Shown here piece by piece: positions 26,703 to 33,282 of a stretch of 64,000 nt of DNA; the first letter of the stretch is position 1, and each line of letters starts with the position of its first letter. A program made the position numbers and the translations under genes. The notes under the pieces are model-generated. The model was not told the DNA's origin and made no database searches. It was given only the letters and a program-made list of their open reading frames with translations. Origin of the DNA: Synechococcus sp. CC9605 (lineage in GTDB: Bacteria; Cyanobacteriota; Cyanobacteriia; PCC-6307; Cyanobiaceae); NCBI RefSeq assembly GCF_000012625.1, contig NC_007516.1, positions 930,001-994,000 of the forward strand. The letters run 5' to 3'.

Positions 26703-26909
26703 ATGCCCATGCCTGATCAGCCGCTGGTGGACTCCCTCGTGCAGCAGGGCTTGGCGCTGGCAGCAACGGCTGGCGGTGAGCTTGAACGCAGCTGTTGGAT
26801 TGTGGTGCATGAGCACCACCATGGGGTGAAACCCACGGAGTACGACATCCGGGAAATCGACGAGGATCTCTATCTGGCTGTGTTGCAGGCGGCTCGTCAG
26901 TCGCAATAA
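26703..26909 (+). CDS. Conserved small protein (68 aa), parent of nearby partial copies
   Basis: 68 codons from the ATG at 26703 (a second ATG lies at 26709). Soluble and acidic: QPLVDSLVQQGLALAATAGG, then a His-rich strand WIVVHEHHHGVK and a C-terminal helix REIDEDLYLAVLQAARQ. The family is not recognised, but the gene seems intact. Its last ~70 nt plus 28 nt of downstream DNA recur at 28330-28426 and, more diverged, at 31369-31443, which marks the borders of the accessory island. Confidence 0.7.
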   Translation: MPMPDQPLVDSLVQQGLALAATAGGELERSCWIVVHEHHHGVKPTEYDIREIDEDLYLAVLQAARQSQ

Positions 26910-26937
26910 GGGTTCTCAGGGAATCTGTTGTTCTCAG
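26841..26937 (+). repeat. Direct repeat copy A (3' end of the 68-aa gene)
   Basis: 97 nt that match copy B (28330-28426) with only a few mismatches and no gaps. It covers the last 23 codons plus 28 nt of 3' flank. Outside these limits the two sequences differ. Confidence 0.9.
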
Positions 26938-27197
26938 TATTTTCCTGTGCCGCAACTGGAAGACAGTGCACGAAGTTGAAACCTGCCCCGCTGTCGCAGC
27001 GTAATTACAGTCATGGGTATTCATTCCCATCGTGGAAGCTAAACCCACGGTGGTGTCAACGTTTTTATAGATTTTGGCTACGCAAATTTTGCGACTTCTC
27101 CAAACAGCTCAACTGGAGAAATCAGATCAGGTCGGTAGCACGAACTGTCTTTTTAATGCGCTTTTTAGATACCGTGGCCGCCCCATTATTGGTGGTG

Positions 27198-27420
27198 TGA
27201 GGGCTCACAGGCCCAACAGCACGTCCTTCTTTGTTACTCGCCAACCTGATCGCTCGGATCTAGACGGAGCCCCTCTTGATGCAGGCTTGGGCTCTTTTTT
27301 TGGCGAACGAAACCACCGGCCAAGCCGAATGATGGTGGTTCCGCGGCCCCAGAGGTGTCGGGCTGAAGCTCCTCTGTCAAAACCTGTCGGAGCAGGGCCT
27401 GAAGAATCAACTGCTATGCG
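27198..27420 (+). repeat. Structured intergenic repeat element, copy 1
   Basis: Begins TGAGGGCTCAC and contains a terminator-like hairpin (GAGCCC...GGGCTC, T-run at 27294-27301). A second hairpin follows in which GAAACCACC pairs with GGTGGTT, and a tail reads GAAGCTCCTCTGTCAAAACC. Copy 2 at 30160-30385 has the same order of parts and similar sequence over most of its length. It looks like a non-coding RNA gene or mobile structured element. Confidence 0.7.
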
Positions 27421-27486
27421 AAGGTCGCATACCAGTACGCATAATTACTGTGCACTCTGTTAGGCCTGAGTCACGTCATGAGAGAC

Positions 27487-27535
27487 GGCAGTCCCGGCAC
27501 CGAACACCGGAACTTTTTTGGCGAATCCACGGCAG
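27487..27535 (+). repeat. Partial copy of the structured repeat
   Basis: A short hairpin (CCGGCACCGAACACCGG) followed by AACTTTTTTGGCGAAT and CCACGG. It keeps only the junction hairpin/T-run/GGCGAA of the larger element. Confidence 0.45.
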
Positions 27536-27554
27536 ACCGTTGAAGTCTTGAGCA

Positions 27555-27665
27555 TGGGTGCGGGGCGATAGGGATACCGCCCCACCCTCTTTTTTAGGTC
27601 AAGCGAAACAACCGGCGTGTCGACCGAGCAATTGATGGTTTCGCTACACCAATGGTCTGGCCGTC
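27555..27665 (+). repeat. Second partial copy of the structured repeat
   Basis: A strong hairpin (GGGGCG...CGCCCC, loop ATAGGGATAC) is followed by CTTTTTTAGG and by AGCGAAACAACCGG, which pairs with the later ATGGTTTCGCT. The order of hairpin, T-run and GCGAAAC/GGTTTCGC stem is the same as in the two long copies, although the first stem differs in sequence. The changed but still paired bases point to selection on structure. Confidence 0.5.
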
Positions 27666-27718
27666 CATGGGGTACTTCCGGCATCACGCCTGCGAGCAAG
27701 CTCGCAACGTATCTGCAA

Positions 27719-27913
27719 CTACTGGAAAGCAGTTTGACCTACATCGCTGAACTGGTAGCTCTCTCTGCGTAGGTCTTCCTCAAGCTTTTGCAGTTTTGCG
27801 GTCAACGCGGCAACTTCAGAGCTGTGACCAATGGACGAAAAGTAGGCAAGCCGATAAGCCTCCCACCGAAGACCGAACTCCAGCCTCTCAATCGGAGTTT
27901 TGGCTGCTCGCAT
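27719..27913 (-). CDS. Small hypothetical protein (64 aa)
   Basis: ATG at 27913 has a Shine-Dalgarno-like GGGAG about 5 nt upstream, which supports it over the longer TTG frame. The protein is helical and charged: TPIERLEFGLRWEAYRLAYF, then VAALTAKLQKLEEDLRRE. No membrane segment and no known motif. One of the few intact-looking genes in the first half of the island. Confidence 0.55.
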   Translation of the reverse strand: MRAAKTPIERLEFGLRWEAYRLAYFSSIGHSSEVAALTAKLQKLEEDLRRESYQFSDVGQTAFQ

Positions 27914-27928
27914 CTCACTCCCTATCAA

Positions 27929-28329
27929 CTATTGAAAAAACTAAAAAGAAGACATCAGTCGATGTAGGGAATGTGTCTGCGAACATTTAGTGATTACCGC
28001 CCGCCATCTTTTCTCGAGAGCAAGACGAGACTTGAGAGACTTCTATGCGAGATGATGGGGGAATCCTTAAGCAGGGAGTCATTGCTATCGCTATTGCCTC
28101 GTCCTGCCCGCTTAACGTCGGTGTTCTCGATAGTTCTGGTTGGTGGACTGACGAAGCTCTCGTTTTGGCCGTTAGGCCTCTTTCGGCGCACGAGCTACAT
28201 CAGCTCACTCTTGGCTCTGAGCGAGAATGGCGTCATCACCAAGGTCATGACCTGAGGCACTGAGGCTTCGCACTCATGCACAATTTATGGTGCTATGTCG
28301 TGAAACCCAGTCAGAGATTGAGGTCTGAC
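27929..28329. other. Region without a supported gene
   Basis: Several frames of 60-95 codons overlap here on both strands and none is clearly protein-like. One plus frame (27971-28255) has a hydrophobic run (SVFSIVLVGGLTKLSF) and might be a decayed membrane protein. The end of the region leads into repeat copy B. Confidence 0.4.
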
Positions 28330-28426
28330 TACGACATCCGGGAAATCGACGAGGATCTCTATCTGGCTGTGTTGCAGTAGGCTCGTCAGTCGCAATAAGG
28401 GTTCTCAGGGAATCTGCTGTTCTCAG
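28275..28426 (+). pseudogene. Truncated copy B of the 68-aa gene
   Basis: The last 97 nt match copy A nearly exactly, but codons GCG become TAG, which creates an in-frame stop (LQ-stop-ARQSQ). The upstream half is only faintly similar (a GTGAAACCCA stretch is kept) and no start is usable. The preceding ATGCACAATTTATGG is shared with copy C, so B and C have a common history apart from A. Confidence 0.75.
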
Positions 28427-28585
28427 CTGGCTGCGGCTCTGCAGTCATGACAGGTGTCTAGACCCGGCCATCTGTTCATTTTCGACCCCCATAGGGGGGA
28501 GTTTGTGGCTTTGCGCTCTCGATGGAGGACCTGACATTGTCTGCGCAAAACTTGCAGAAAAGGTTTGAAAATCCATGCATTGTCC
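28427..28585. other. Short spacer with a hairpin
   Basis: CCCCC-ATA-GGGGG at 28486-28498 lies beyond the stop of the small-gene operon on the minus strand. It is a possible terminator of that operon, although there is no clear T-run. Confidence 0.35.
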
Positions 28586-28747
28586 TCAAGAAATTGTCTT
28601 CTTTCTTGTTAGGAATAGCCAGCCAATAAGGCTTGATATGTAGACAACACCAATGATGAACAGATTCAAAGGCAGGAACAGGCCCCAGATGAAGCACACC
28701 CCCACTGCTATTACTCCTGCCCATCCCAAGCCCTTAGGCCAATCCAT
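28586..28747 (-). CDS. Small membrane protein (53 aa)
   Basis: ATG at 28747 with an AGAGG ribosome-binding sequence before it. Two hydrophobic segments (GWAGVIAVGVCFIWGLFLPL and NLFIIGVVYISSLIGWLFL) and a basic end (TRKKTIS). It starts 2 nt after the stop of the preceding 54-aa gene. Function unknown; the size and form recall single-purpose thylakoid or stress peptides, but no HLIP motif is present. Confidence 0.6.
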   Translation of the reverse strand: MDWPKGLGWAGVIAVGVCFIWGLFLPLNLFIIGVVYISSLIGWLFLTRKKTIS

Positions 28748-28749
28748 GG

Positions 28750-28914
28750 TTACCTCTTCTTCCGGTCGAAGAGCAGCCAAAGTGCAACGCTGGCAGCGAG
28801 TAGAACGATGATGTTTTGGTTGCTCAGGTAGTCAGGGGCATAAATCCTGAATGCACCAATGATTAGGAAGTCTGTAAATAAATACCAGCCGAGAGATTTG
28901 AAGTTGATGGTCAT
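28750..28914 (-). CDS. Small membrane protein (54 aa)
   Basis: Short frame from ATG 28914 to TAA 28750. Two hydrophobic parts (LGWYLFTDFLIIGAF and NIIVLLAASVALWLLF) end in a basic tail DRKKR. The close spacing to genes on both sides (2 nt to the next, 8 nt from the previous) supports expression as an operon. No family recognised. Confidence 0.55.
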   Translation of the reverse strand: MTINFKSLGWYLFTDFLIIGAFRIYAPDYLSNQNIIVLLAASVALWLLFDRKKR

Positions 28915-28922
28915 GCCTGATT

Positions 28923-29108
28923 TCAGGAGTATTCACCATCATTAAACTCGTCAATCAGACATTCAGCCTCAAGGTCACTGGAACAACCAAGTAGATGCTC
29001 GCATCTGATTTTGAGCCATCTAGACACCTGCAGCTGCTGGGATTGCGGGGTCTCATCCATGGTGATGAGCTTGAGATTCCTTCTCCAGTTCTGTTCCCAG
29101 TAGCTCAT
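28923..29108 (-). CDS. Small hypothetical protein (61 aa)
   Basis: Probable first gene of the three-gene micro-operon, ATG at 29108 (ATG at 29060 also possible). Soluble and acidic toward the end: QVSRWLKIRCEHLLGCSSDL, then EAECLIDEFNDGE. Three Cys residues. No known motif. Confidence 0.5.
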   Translation of the reverse strand: MSYWEQNWRRNLKLITMDETPQSQQLQVSRWLKIRCEHLLGCSSDLEAECLIDEFNDGEYS

Positions 29109-29322
29109 GGCAATAAGAGAGGGTTATCGAAAATATCTCTACCGGCGTTGGGGGTCTGTTGTGTAGGCAACAATTGGCTCTCCTGCCAATCTCTAAAGGC
29201 CATTCAGGGAGTCATCAACAGGTGCATAGAGATCAAATGAAGTCCCGTGCAAAACAGTTTTTTGCCAGAGCAGGATCAAAAAATTCGGTTTATCTCACCA
29301 GGGCTTGCATCACTGCCAGTAT

Positions 29323-29691
29323 TCAAACCGTAGAATTGTGCTTCTCAAACTTTCTGCCATGCAAGGATTCCTCGTGGGATGAACTAATAGGAAATAAGCT
29401 GAAAATTTTTTCCAAGACATAAGAACGAAAGAAATCCTTCAGGTCTGAAAAGCTATTGCGATACGGAATGGGGTACAGAAGGGTGCTGATCACAGCAAAA
29501 ATCATCACGTGGAAAAAATTGCCAGCGGGGTAATGACCAAGCTGAAATCCCAGCAGGCGGGCCTCGCTATTGACGCTGAAATCAAGTCCGAAATGATCGT
29601 GGAGTTTGTCGTGAAGCTCTGTACACTCTCCAATTCCTGGAATCCAGTTTCTTAGAAATTGCACATAGGGATCAGGACTTGATTCAGGCAT
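29323..29691 (-). CDS. Hypothetical protein (122 aa)
   Basis: ATG at 29691; a longer TTG frame is not needed. N-terminal half is polar with aromatic and His residues (YVQFLRNWIPGIGECTEL, HDKLHDHFGLDF). One hydrophobic stretch (FFHVMIFAVISTLLYPIP) lies near residue 70, followed by a basic tail. It may be a monotopic membrane protein. It is AT-rich like the rest of the island and is not recognised. Confidence 0.5.
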   Translation of the reverse strand: MPESSPDPYVQFLRNWIPGIGECTELHDKLHDHFGLDFSVNSEARLLGFQLGHYPAGNFFHVMIFAVISTLLYPIPYRNSFSDLKDFFRSYVLEKIFSLFPISSSHEESLHGRKFEKHNSTV

Positions 29692-29842
29692 TACCCCATG
29701 GGAGTTCAATCCATTGAACGGAGCCTGTTAATGCCTTGATGTAGCCGATTCATCCATTTGCTCCGCCGGTGCGCTATTAATCACAAATAAGCTGGATCAT
29801 CACACCCAGCGCCACGTGTAGATGGATCTAGCTACCGGCAGA

Positions 29843-30169
29843 TCAAGGACGCGCAGTATGGAAGCAAGACCCATCCCTTAATGGCACATAACGCTTCGTT
29901 GTCACTGGATAGCAATCACTAGCTGCCATGAAGCTGAAATCCTGCTGATCTGCGGTTTTCAATGCTGTGGGGGAGAAGTCTTCTGACCTCGATCCCCCTC
30001 CAGTCGTGGCGGCCGCTTTCGCTACCCGTCCCATAATCGAATCCTGAGACTCCAACTGACCCTGCATCCAGCTGTCGATCAATTTCGTAATAAGTGGTTG
30101 TTGCTTGCGCCTGTGTTCTTTTGGAGGCATTGGCTGGCGGATGTTGATGGGGCTTTGATGAGGGCTCAC
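29843..30169 (-). CDS. Doubtful hypothetical protein (108 aa)
   Basis: Open frame whose middle looks protein-like (PLITKLIDSWMQGQLESQDS, GRVAKAAATTGG), but whose start lies inside structured repeat copy 2 on the opposite strand. The composition is ordinary and there is no motif. It is kept because nothing else explains these 300 nt; it may be spurious. Confidence 0.3.
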   Translation of the reverse strand: MSPHQSPINIRQPMPPKEHRRKQQPLITKLIDSWMQGQLESQDSIMGRVAKAAATTGGGSRSEDFSPTALKTADQQDFSFMAASDCYPVTTKRYVPLRDGSCFHTARP

Positions 30170-30385
30170 TGACCCGTCAGCACGTCATTGTTTTTCGCTT
30201 GCCAAACTGACCTCGAAAGAAAGGAGCCCTTGCTTGAGAGAAAAGGGGCTCTTTTTTTGGGCGAACGAAACCCCACCGGCAAGTGGGCCGAGCGATTGTG
30301 GTTCCGCTGCTCCGGATCAACTGCAAATCAACTGGAGCTTTTCTGTCGTAACCCTGCTTCGACAGGGCGTGACGCATCACCTGAC
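30160..30385 (+). repeat. Structured intergenic repeat element, copy 2
   Basis: Same parts as copy 1 in the same order: TGAGGGCTCAC, a terminator-like hairpin (GAGCCC...GGGGCTC then seven T), GGGCGAACGAAACC, the stem partner TGTGGTTCCGC, and GGAGCTTTTCTGTCGTAACC. Spacing is kept while many loop bases differ, as expected for a structured RNA. Confidence 0.7.
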
Positions 30386-30483
30386 ACCTATTGAGAGAGG
30401 GATGTCCTGAATCGATGAAACAGAGATGCACAGCTGCTGCACGCATTTACCTTCCGGTTTCAATCTGATACTCATCTTCGGCA

Positions 30484-30689
30484 TGTACTTCATCGAACGC
30501 CGAGGGGCCGACCGTCAATGGATCAGGGAACTGAACTTCAAAAATGAATTCAAGGCAGTGATCGGTGCTCGACGCAAGGCAATTTCAACCTTGGTTACCT
30601 ATCGGGTCGTCCATGCGCTCTGGCCTAACCAAGTGGTCTGCTACGTGGATGGACCCGAGCTGGCCAAAGAGGTGGAAACAAAGGGGTGA
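30484..30689 (+). CDS. Small hypothetical protein (67-68 aa)
   Basis: ATG at 30484 is preferred over the longer frame from 30426. The sequence looks like a real soluble protein: YFIERRGADRQWIRELNF, EFKAVIGARRKAISTLVTY, then VVCYVDGPELAKEV. It is basic and not recognised. It follows structured repeat copy 2 by about 100 nt. Confidence 0.5.
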
Positions 30690-31100
30690 CCGCTCTGCAA
30701 AGCACACCCACCTAGAACCGAACTCATCTCGATGAGCTCAGGCTGAGGTGATGGGGCAAATTGATCCGATTTGCAGGATCGGCACACCGAGCTGAGTGAG
30801 GTGAGGCCTTCATCCGAACGACTGGTGACGCTTTGCCTCTCTTCTTTCTCTCACCACCGCAGGTTTCAACGGGCAAGCCAATGCACGAAACGGTATGTGT
30901 TGTCCATCAAGAATGAGTTCGCCGAGTGATTGAGCGTGGTGAAGGTGAATCTCCATCAGATCTCCTACCAACATCCTTGGTGTAACCAGACCTCATTGCA
31001 GGTCCAGTGTCATCTGCTGCTATTTCGCCTTTGCATCGCGACTTGCCTCATCGACAGCAGAGAACTGAGTGTTTCAACCCAACCCACCAAGCAGGTCTAA
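30690..31100. other. Region without a recognisable gene
   Basis: About 400 nt with only very short frames. No clear terminator, tRNA or repeat was found in it. Confidence 0.5.
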
Positions 31101-31238
31101 ATGGATACGTCACCTCCCGGAGTTCTTGAGCCATCACAGGTGTACGACACCCCAACCTCCGTGGAATTCTTGATGGCTGCTTTGGTTCTGTCCTCGACCG
31201 CCTCAGTTATTGCAACTGTCTTTCGCGGCAGTTACTGA
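31101..31238 (+). CDS. Very small membrane protein (45 aa)
   Basis: ATG at 31101 with AGGT about 6 nt upstream, stop TGA at 31236. A polar N-terminus (TSPPGVLEPSQVYDTPTS) leads into one membrane helix (FLMAALVLSSTASVIATVF) and a short RGSY tail. The regular amphipathic layout argues for a real gene. No known family. Confidence 0.5.
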   Translation: MDTSPPGVLEPSQVYDTPTSVEFLMAALVLSSTASVIATVFRGSY

Positions 31239-31311
31239 TCACGGTGTGAAGGCCCCCTTTTTGTTGCATGTCTGGAGTCTGTGATGGATGGGCTTAACCA
31301 TGGCTTCTCTG

Positions 31312-31443
31312 TATGCACAATTTATGGCGCCATCCTTAAAAACCATGTCAGGAACTGGGATGAATCGACGACATCCGGGAAATCGACGAGGATCTTGATC
31401 TGTTGTGTTGCAGGCGGCCAAGCAGGCCCAGTCCGCAGCTTGA
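31312..31443 (+). pseudogene. Diverged copy C of the 68-aa gene's 3' end
   Basis: The stretch from 31369 (CGACATCCGGGAAATCGACG) matches copy A well. A one-base loss in the Asp-Leu region then shifts the frame; in the corrected frame it ends VLQAAKQAQSAA with TGA at 31441-31443, a variant of the AARQSQ ending of copy A. It shares ATGCACAATTTATGG with copy B. It abuts the stop of the next gene on the minus strand and could be the ancestral 3' end at the right edge of the island. Confidence 0.65.
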
Positions 31444-31737
31444 TCAGCCCTTGAGCAGCTCCCGCAGAAGTGCGCGGTGAATGTTTTCGGCTTCGATGCT
31501 CTCCCGCATTTCTTTGGGGAGGCGGGCCTCCAGGATGTCCTGTTTTTTCATCTCTGTGGCATAGCGGCTGCTGAACGCGCTGAAGCGAATGAGATAGGGC
31601 GTCGCCGTCTCTGGGTTGAAGGCAATCACCTCCAGGGCATGTTTGAAGTGGAGGTAGGACACGGTCCACTCCACCAGCTCGTCAAAACTCAGCAGGCCAA
31701 GCGGATTGTCAGGGAGTGTCATCGCTGCATCGCCCAT
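31444..31737 (-). CDS. Conserved hypothetical protein (97 aa), last gene of cytochrome-Nif11 operon
   Basis: ATG at 31737, 4 nt after the stop of the gene before it. Helical soluble protein: LLSFDELVEWTVSYLHFKHAL, YLIRFSAFSSRYATEM and EMRESIEAENIHRALLREL. Not recognised. The tight spacing of four genes from 32783 to 31444 indicates one transcript with cytochrome c6 and Nif11. Confidence 0.7.
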   Translation of the reverse strand: MGDAAMTLPDNPLGLLSFDELVEWTVSYLHFKHALEVIAFNPETATPYLIRFSAFSSRYATEMKKQDILEARLPKEMRESIEAENIHRALLRELLKG

Positions 31738-31741
31738 GGCT

Positions 31742-32137
31742 TCAACCAAAACCCTCGGCCTTGGCCTGGGCCGTCAGGTCCTTCAACCGGCCGTTGAGCA
31801 GAACATCGCGTTCACGGTCTGCCCCCACATGGGGGGCGATCTCCACCCCAGCGCTCCGCATGGCCTGCATCGCTACTGCTTCCTGGGCTGAGCCCGTTTC
31901 ACTGCCGAGGTACCGCTCCACGGCGGCAGCCCCTGGGGCGTCCGCGGCGAAGTACACCGTTCCAGGGCCTCGCCGCTCGATGGTTTGCTGCCGCTGCCGC
32001 CGGCGCTGCTGCACGCTTGCCCAGAGCCGTCCTTGATTGGCGGTCATGAAGGAGTTCAGATCGGCGGCGTCGGTGTCTTCAGCCAGGGCCATGCTGGTGC
32101 CGTCGATGAAATCACTGAGCAGGGTGACAACGGCCAT
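31742..32137 (-). CDS. Conserved hypothetical protein (131 aa) coupled to Nif11 gene
   Basis: The ATG at 32137 overlaps the stop of the Nif11 gene (TGATG), which decides the start. N-terminal acidic helix (VVTLLSDFIDGTSMALAEDT), a very basic middle (QQRRRQRQQTIERRG) and an Ala-rich second half (AAAVERYLGSETGSAQEAVA, VLLNGRLKDLTAQAKAEG). Soluble; no known motif. Confidence 0.68.
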   Translation of the reverse strand: MAVVTLLSDFIDGTSMALAEDTDAADLNSFMTANQGRLWASVQQRRRQRQQTIERRGPGTVYFAADAPGAAAVERYLGSETGSAQEAVAMQAMRSAGVEIAPHVGADRERDVLLNGRLKDLTAQAKAEGFG

Positions 32138-32409
32138 CAGGTCTTTGGTGATTGCGGGGGTGTTGATTTGGAAAGTGTTGATTGGGAGGGATTTGATTGA
32201 AACGAGCTCTGGATCCGGCTGGTCTCGAACCAGCGGGTGATGGCTGATTCCCGGGCGTCGTCGCACAGATCCTGCTGGATCACCTCGAACCCGTGGCGGC
32301 GTGCCAGGGCCAAGAGTTGATCGTCATTACGGCATTGGGCCGCATCACGCCGCAAGCCCTGGTGGTGCTCCACAGCCCGCAGAAAATCCCGAAGAGCTTC
32401 ACGACTCAT
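32137..32409 (-). CDS. Nif11-domain protein (90 aa)
   Basis: Residues 1-60 match the Nif11 leader-like domain (ALRDFLRAVEHHQGLRRDAA, NDDQLLALARRHGFEV). The C-terminal 35 residues are rich in Ser, Thr, Gln and Pro and have no Cys and no GG cleavage site, so it is not a usual lanthipeptide precursor. Both ends overlap neighbours: ATGA with the cytochrome gene upstream and TGATG with the next gene. Such coupling points to stoichiometric expression with the cytochrome. Confidence 0.82.
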   Translation of the reverse strand: MSREALRDFLRAVEHHQGLRRDAAQCRNDDQLLALARRHGFEVIQQDLCDDARESAITRWFETSRIQSSFQSNPSQSTLSKSTPPQSPKT

Positions 32410-32783
32410 CGCCTCGACCAGCCCAATTCGGCCCGTTGTTCAACGTAGGTGGCCACCGCCATGATCTCCTCATCACTCAGTGTGTCGGCATAGCTGGGCA
32501 TGGCATTCAGCCCATCCTCGATCTCGTGCTCCAAGGCCTCCAGCGGGGAACTGGAATAGGCCTCCACATGGGCGTTCAAGTCGCTGATCTTTAGCGTTCG
32601 GTTGGCGCGGATTACATTGCCGCCCCCCATGTGACAGGCCGCACAGTTGCTGTTGAAAATCTGCTCACCTCGCTCCAAGGCGGAGCTTTTGAGAGCGTCA
32701 ATTGCCATCGCTGGAGCAGACAGCAGACATGTCGCGCCAACGATCAACAGCATTGTCAGCATCAGGCCTGATACGCGTGCCAT
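32406..32783 (-). CDS. Cytochrome c6-type protein
   Basis: 125 aa from ATG 32783, with signal peptide (LMLTMLLIVGATCLLSAPAMA). The haem motif CAACH lies near residue 47 (NSNCAACHMGGGNVI), the axial Met is in NAMPSYADTLSDEE, and the C-terminal helix is EIMAVATYVEQRAELGW. This is closer to classical c6 than the cytochrome at 15669, and could carry electrons from b6f to PSI or to an oxidase. It starts the operon with the Nif11 gene and lies near petE, which does the same job with copper. petJ is possible, but a c6B-type variant cannot be excluded. Confidence 0.88.
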   Translation of the reverse strand: MARVSGLMLTMLLIVGATCLLSAPAMAIDALKSSALERGEQIFNSNCAACHMGGGNVIRANRTLKISDLNAHVEAYSSSPLEALEHEIEDGLNAMPSYADTLSDEEIMAVATYVEQRAELGWSRR

Positions 32784-32823
32784 CGCACCCACTTCAATGC
32801 CCCAAGTTATCTATCGTTCACGG

Positions 32824-32870
32824 CAAAAAAAAGAACCCCGGGCTGTGGTTGATACACAGCCCGGGGTGTT
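32824..32870 (-). terminator. Rho-independent terminator of petE
   Basis: Twelve-pair GC-rich hairpin (CCCCGGGCTGTG / CACAGCCCGGGG) followed on the minus strand by TTCTTTTTTTTGCC. It lies 46 nt after the petE stop. Confidence 0.92.
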
Positions 32871-32915
32871 CAGTTCAGTTTGAGAGTCTTGGAGATTTCC
32901 TCAGAAATCCAGGAA

Positions 32916-33275
32916 TCACTCAACGATCACTTTGCCGACCATGCCAGCACCGCGGTGGGGCTCGCAGTAGTAGTCGTAGGTGCCAGCGGTGGCGAAGGTT
33001 TCCTCCCAGGATTCGCCGGGGTTGAAGGCGAGATCAGAGTGGCTGTACTCGTCGTGGCCTTCGAAAACAGCGTTGTGAGGAGCCAGTTTGTTGTTGACGA
33101 ACTTGACGGTGTCTCCGGCCTTGATGTTCACGGTGGCGGGCTCGAAAGCCAGCATGCCGCCGTCGGTGCCGAGCTTCACTTCAACAGTGGCGGCTTGAGC
33201 GCTGCCGACGTTAAGGCCGATCAGCATCAGGAAGGCGCAGCAGGCGGCTGCAATGGTGCGGATGACGGAGCGCAT
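32916..33275 (-). CDS. petE: Plastocyanin
   Basis: 119 aa from ATG 33275 with a signal peptide ([19 protein letters not shown]). The mature protein is about 98 aa. Copper ligands are visible: His in [11 protein letters not shown], then Cys, His and Met in [11 protein letters not shown]. It carries electrons from cytochrome b6f to photosystem I in the lumen. Own terminator, so monocistronic; transcribed toward the cytochrome c6 operon. Confidence 0.97.
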   Translation of the reverse strand: MRSVIRTIAAACCAFLMLIGLNVGSAQAATVEVKLGTDGGMLAFEPATVNIKAGDTVKFVNNKLAPHNAVFEGHDEYSHSDLAFNPGESWEETFATAGTYDYYCEPHRGAGMVGKVIVE

Positions 33276-33282
33276 GAAAGTG

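Larger units (their letters stand above)
26910..27718. other. Gene-poor start of the accessory island
   Basis: About 800 nt without a supported gene. It holds the end of repeat copy A, one full structured repeat element (27198-27420) and two partial ones. The DNA is visibly more AT-rich than the flanks up to about 27190. Open frames here follow the repeats on both strands and lack protein-like composition. Confidence 0.6.

Noticed and set aside
27460-27699. Minus-strand frame of 79 codons in the island
   Set aside because: It follows the hairpin repeats exactly and has no protein-like composition; the repeats explain it.
29159-29422. Plus-strand frame of 87 codons overlapping the 122-aa gene
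   Set aside because: The opposite frame (29323-29691) looks more like a protein; this one has no start context and an irregular composition.
26841-31443. CRISPR array in the repeat island
   Set aside because: The repeats are few, unequal in length and spaced by hundreds to thousands of bases; there are no cas genes.
32137-32409. Nif11 gene as a lanthipeptide (prochlorosin-type) precursor
   Set aside because: There is no Cys-rich core, no double-Gly cleavage site and no LanM-type enzyme gene nearby.
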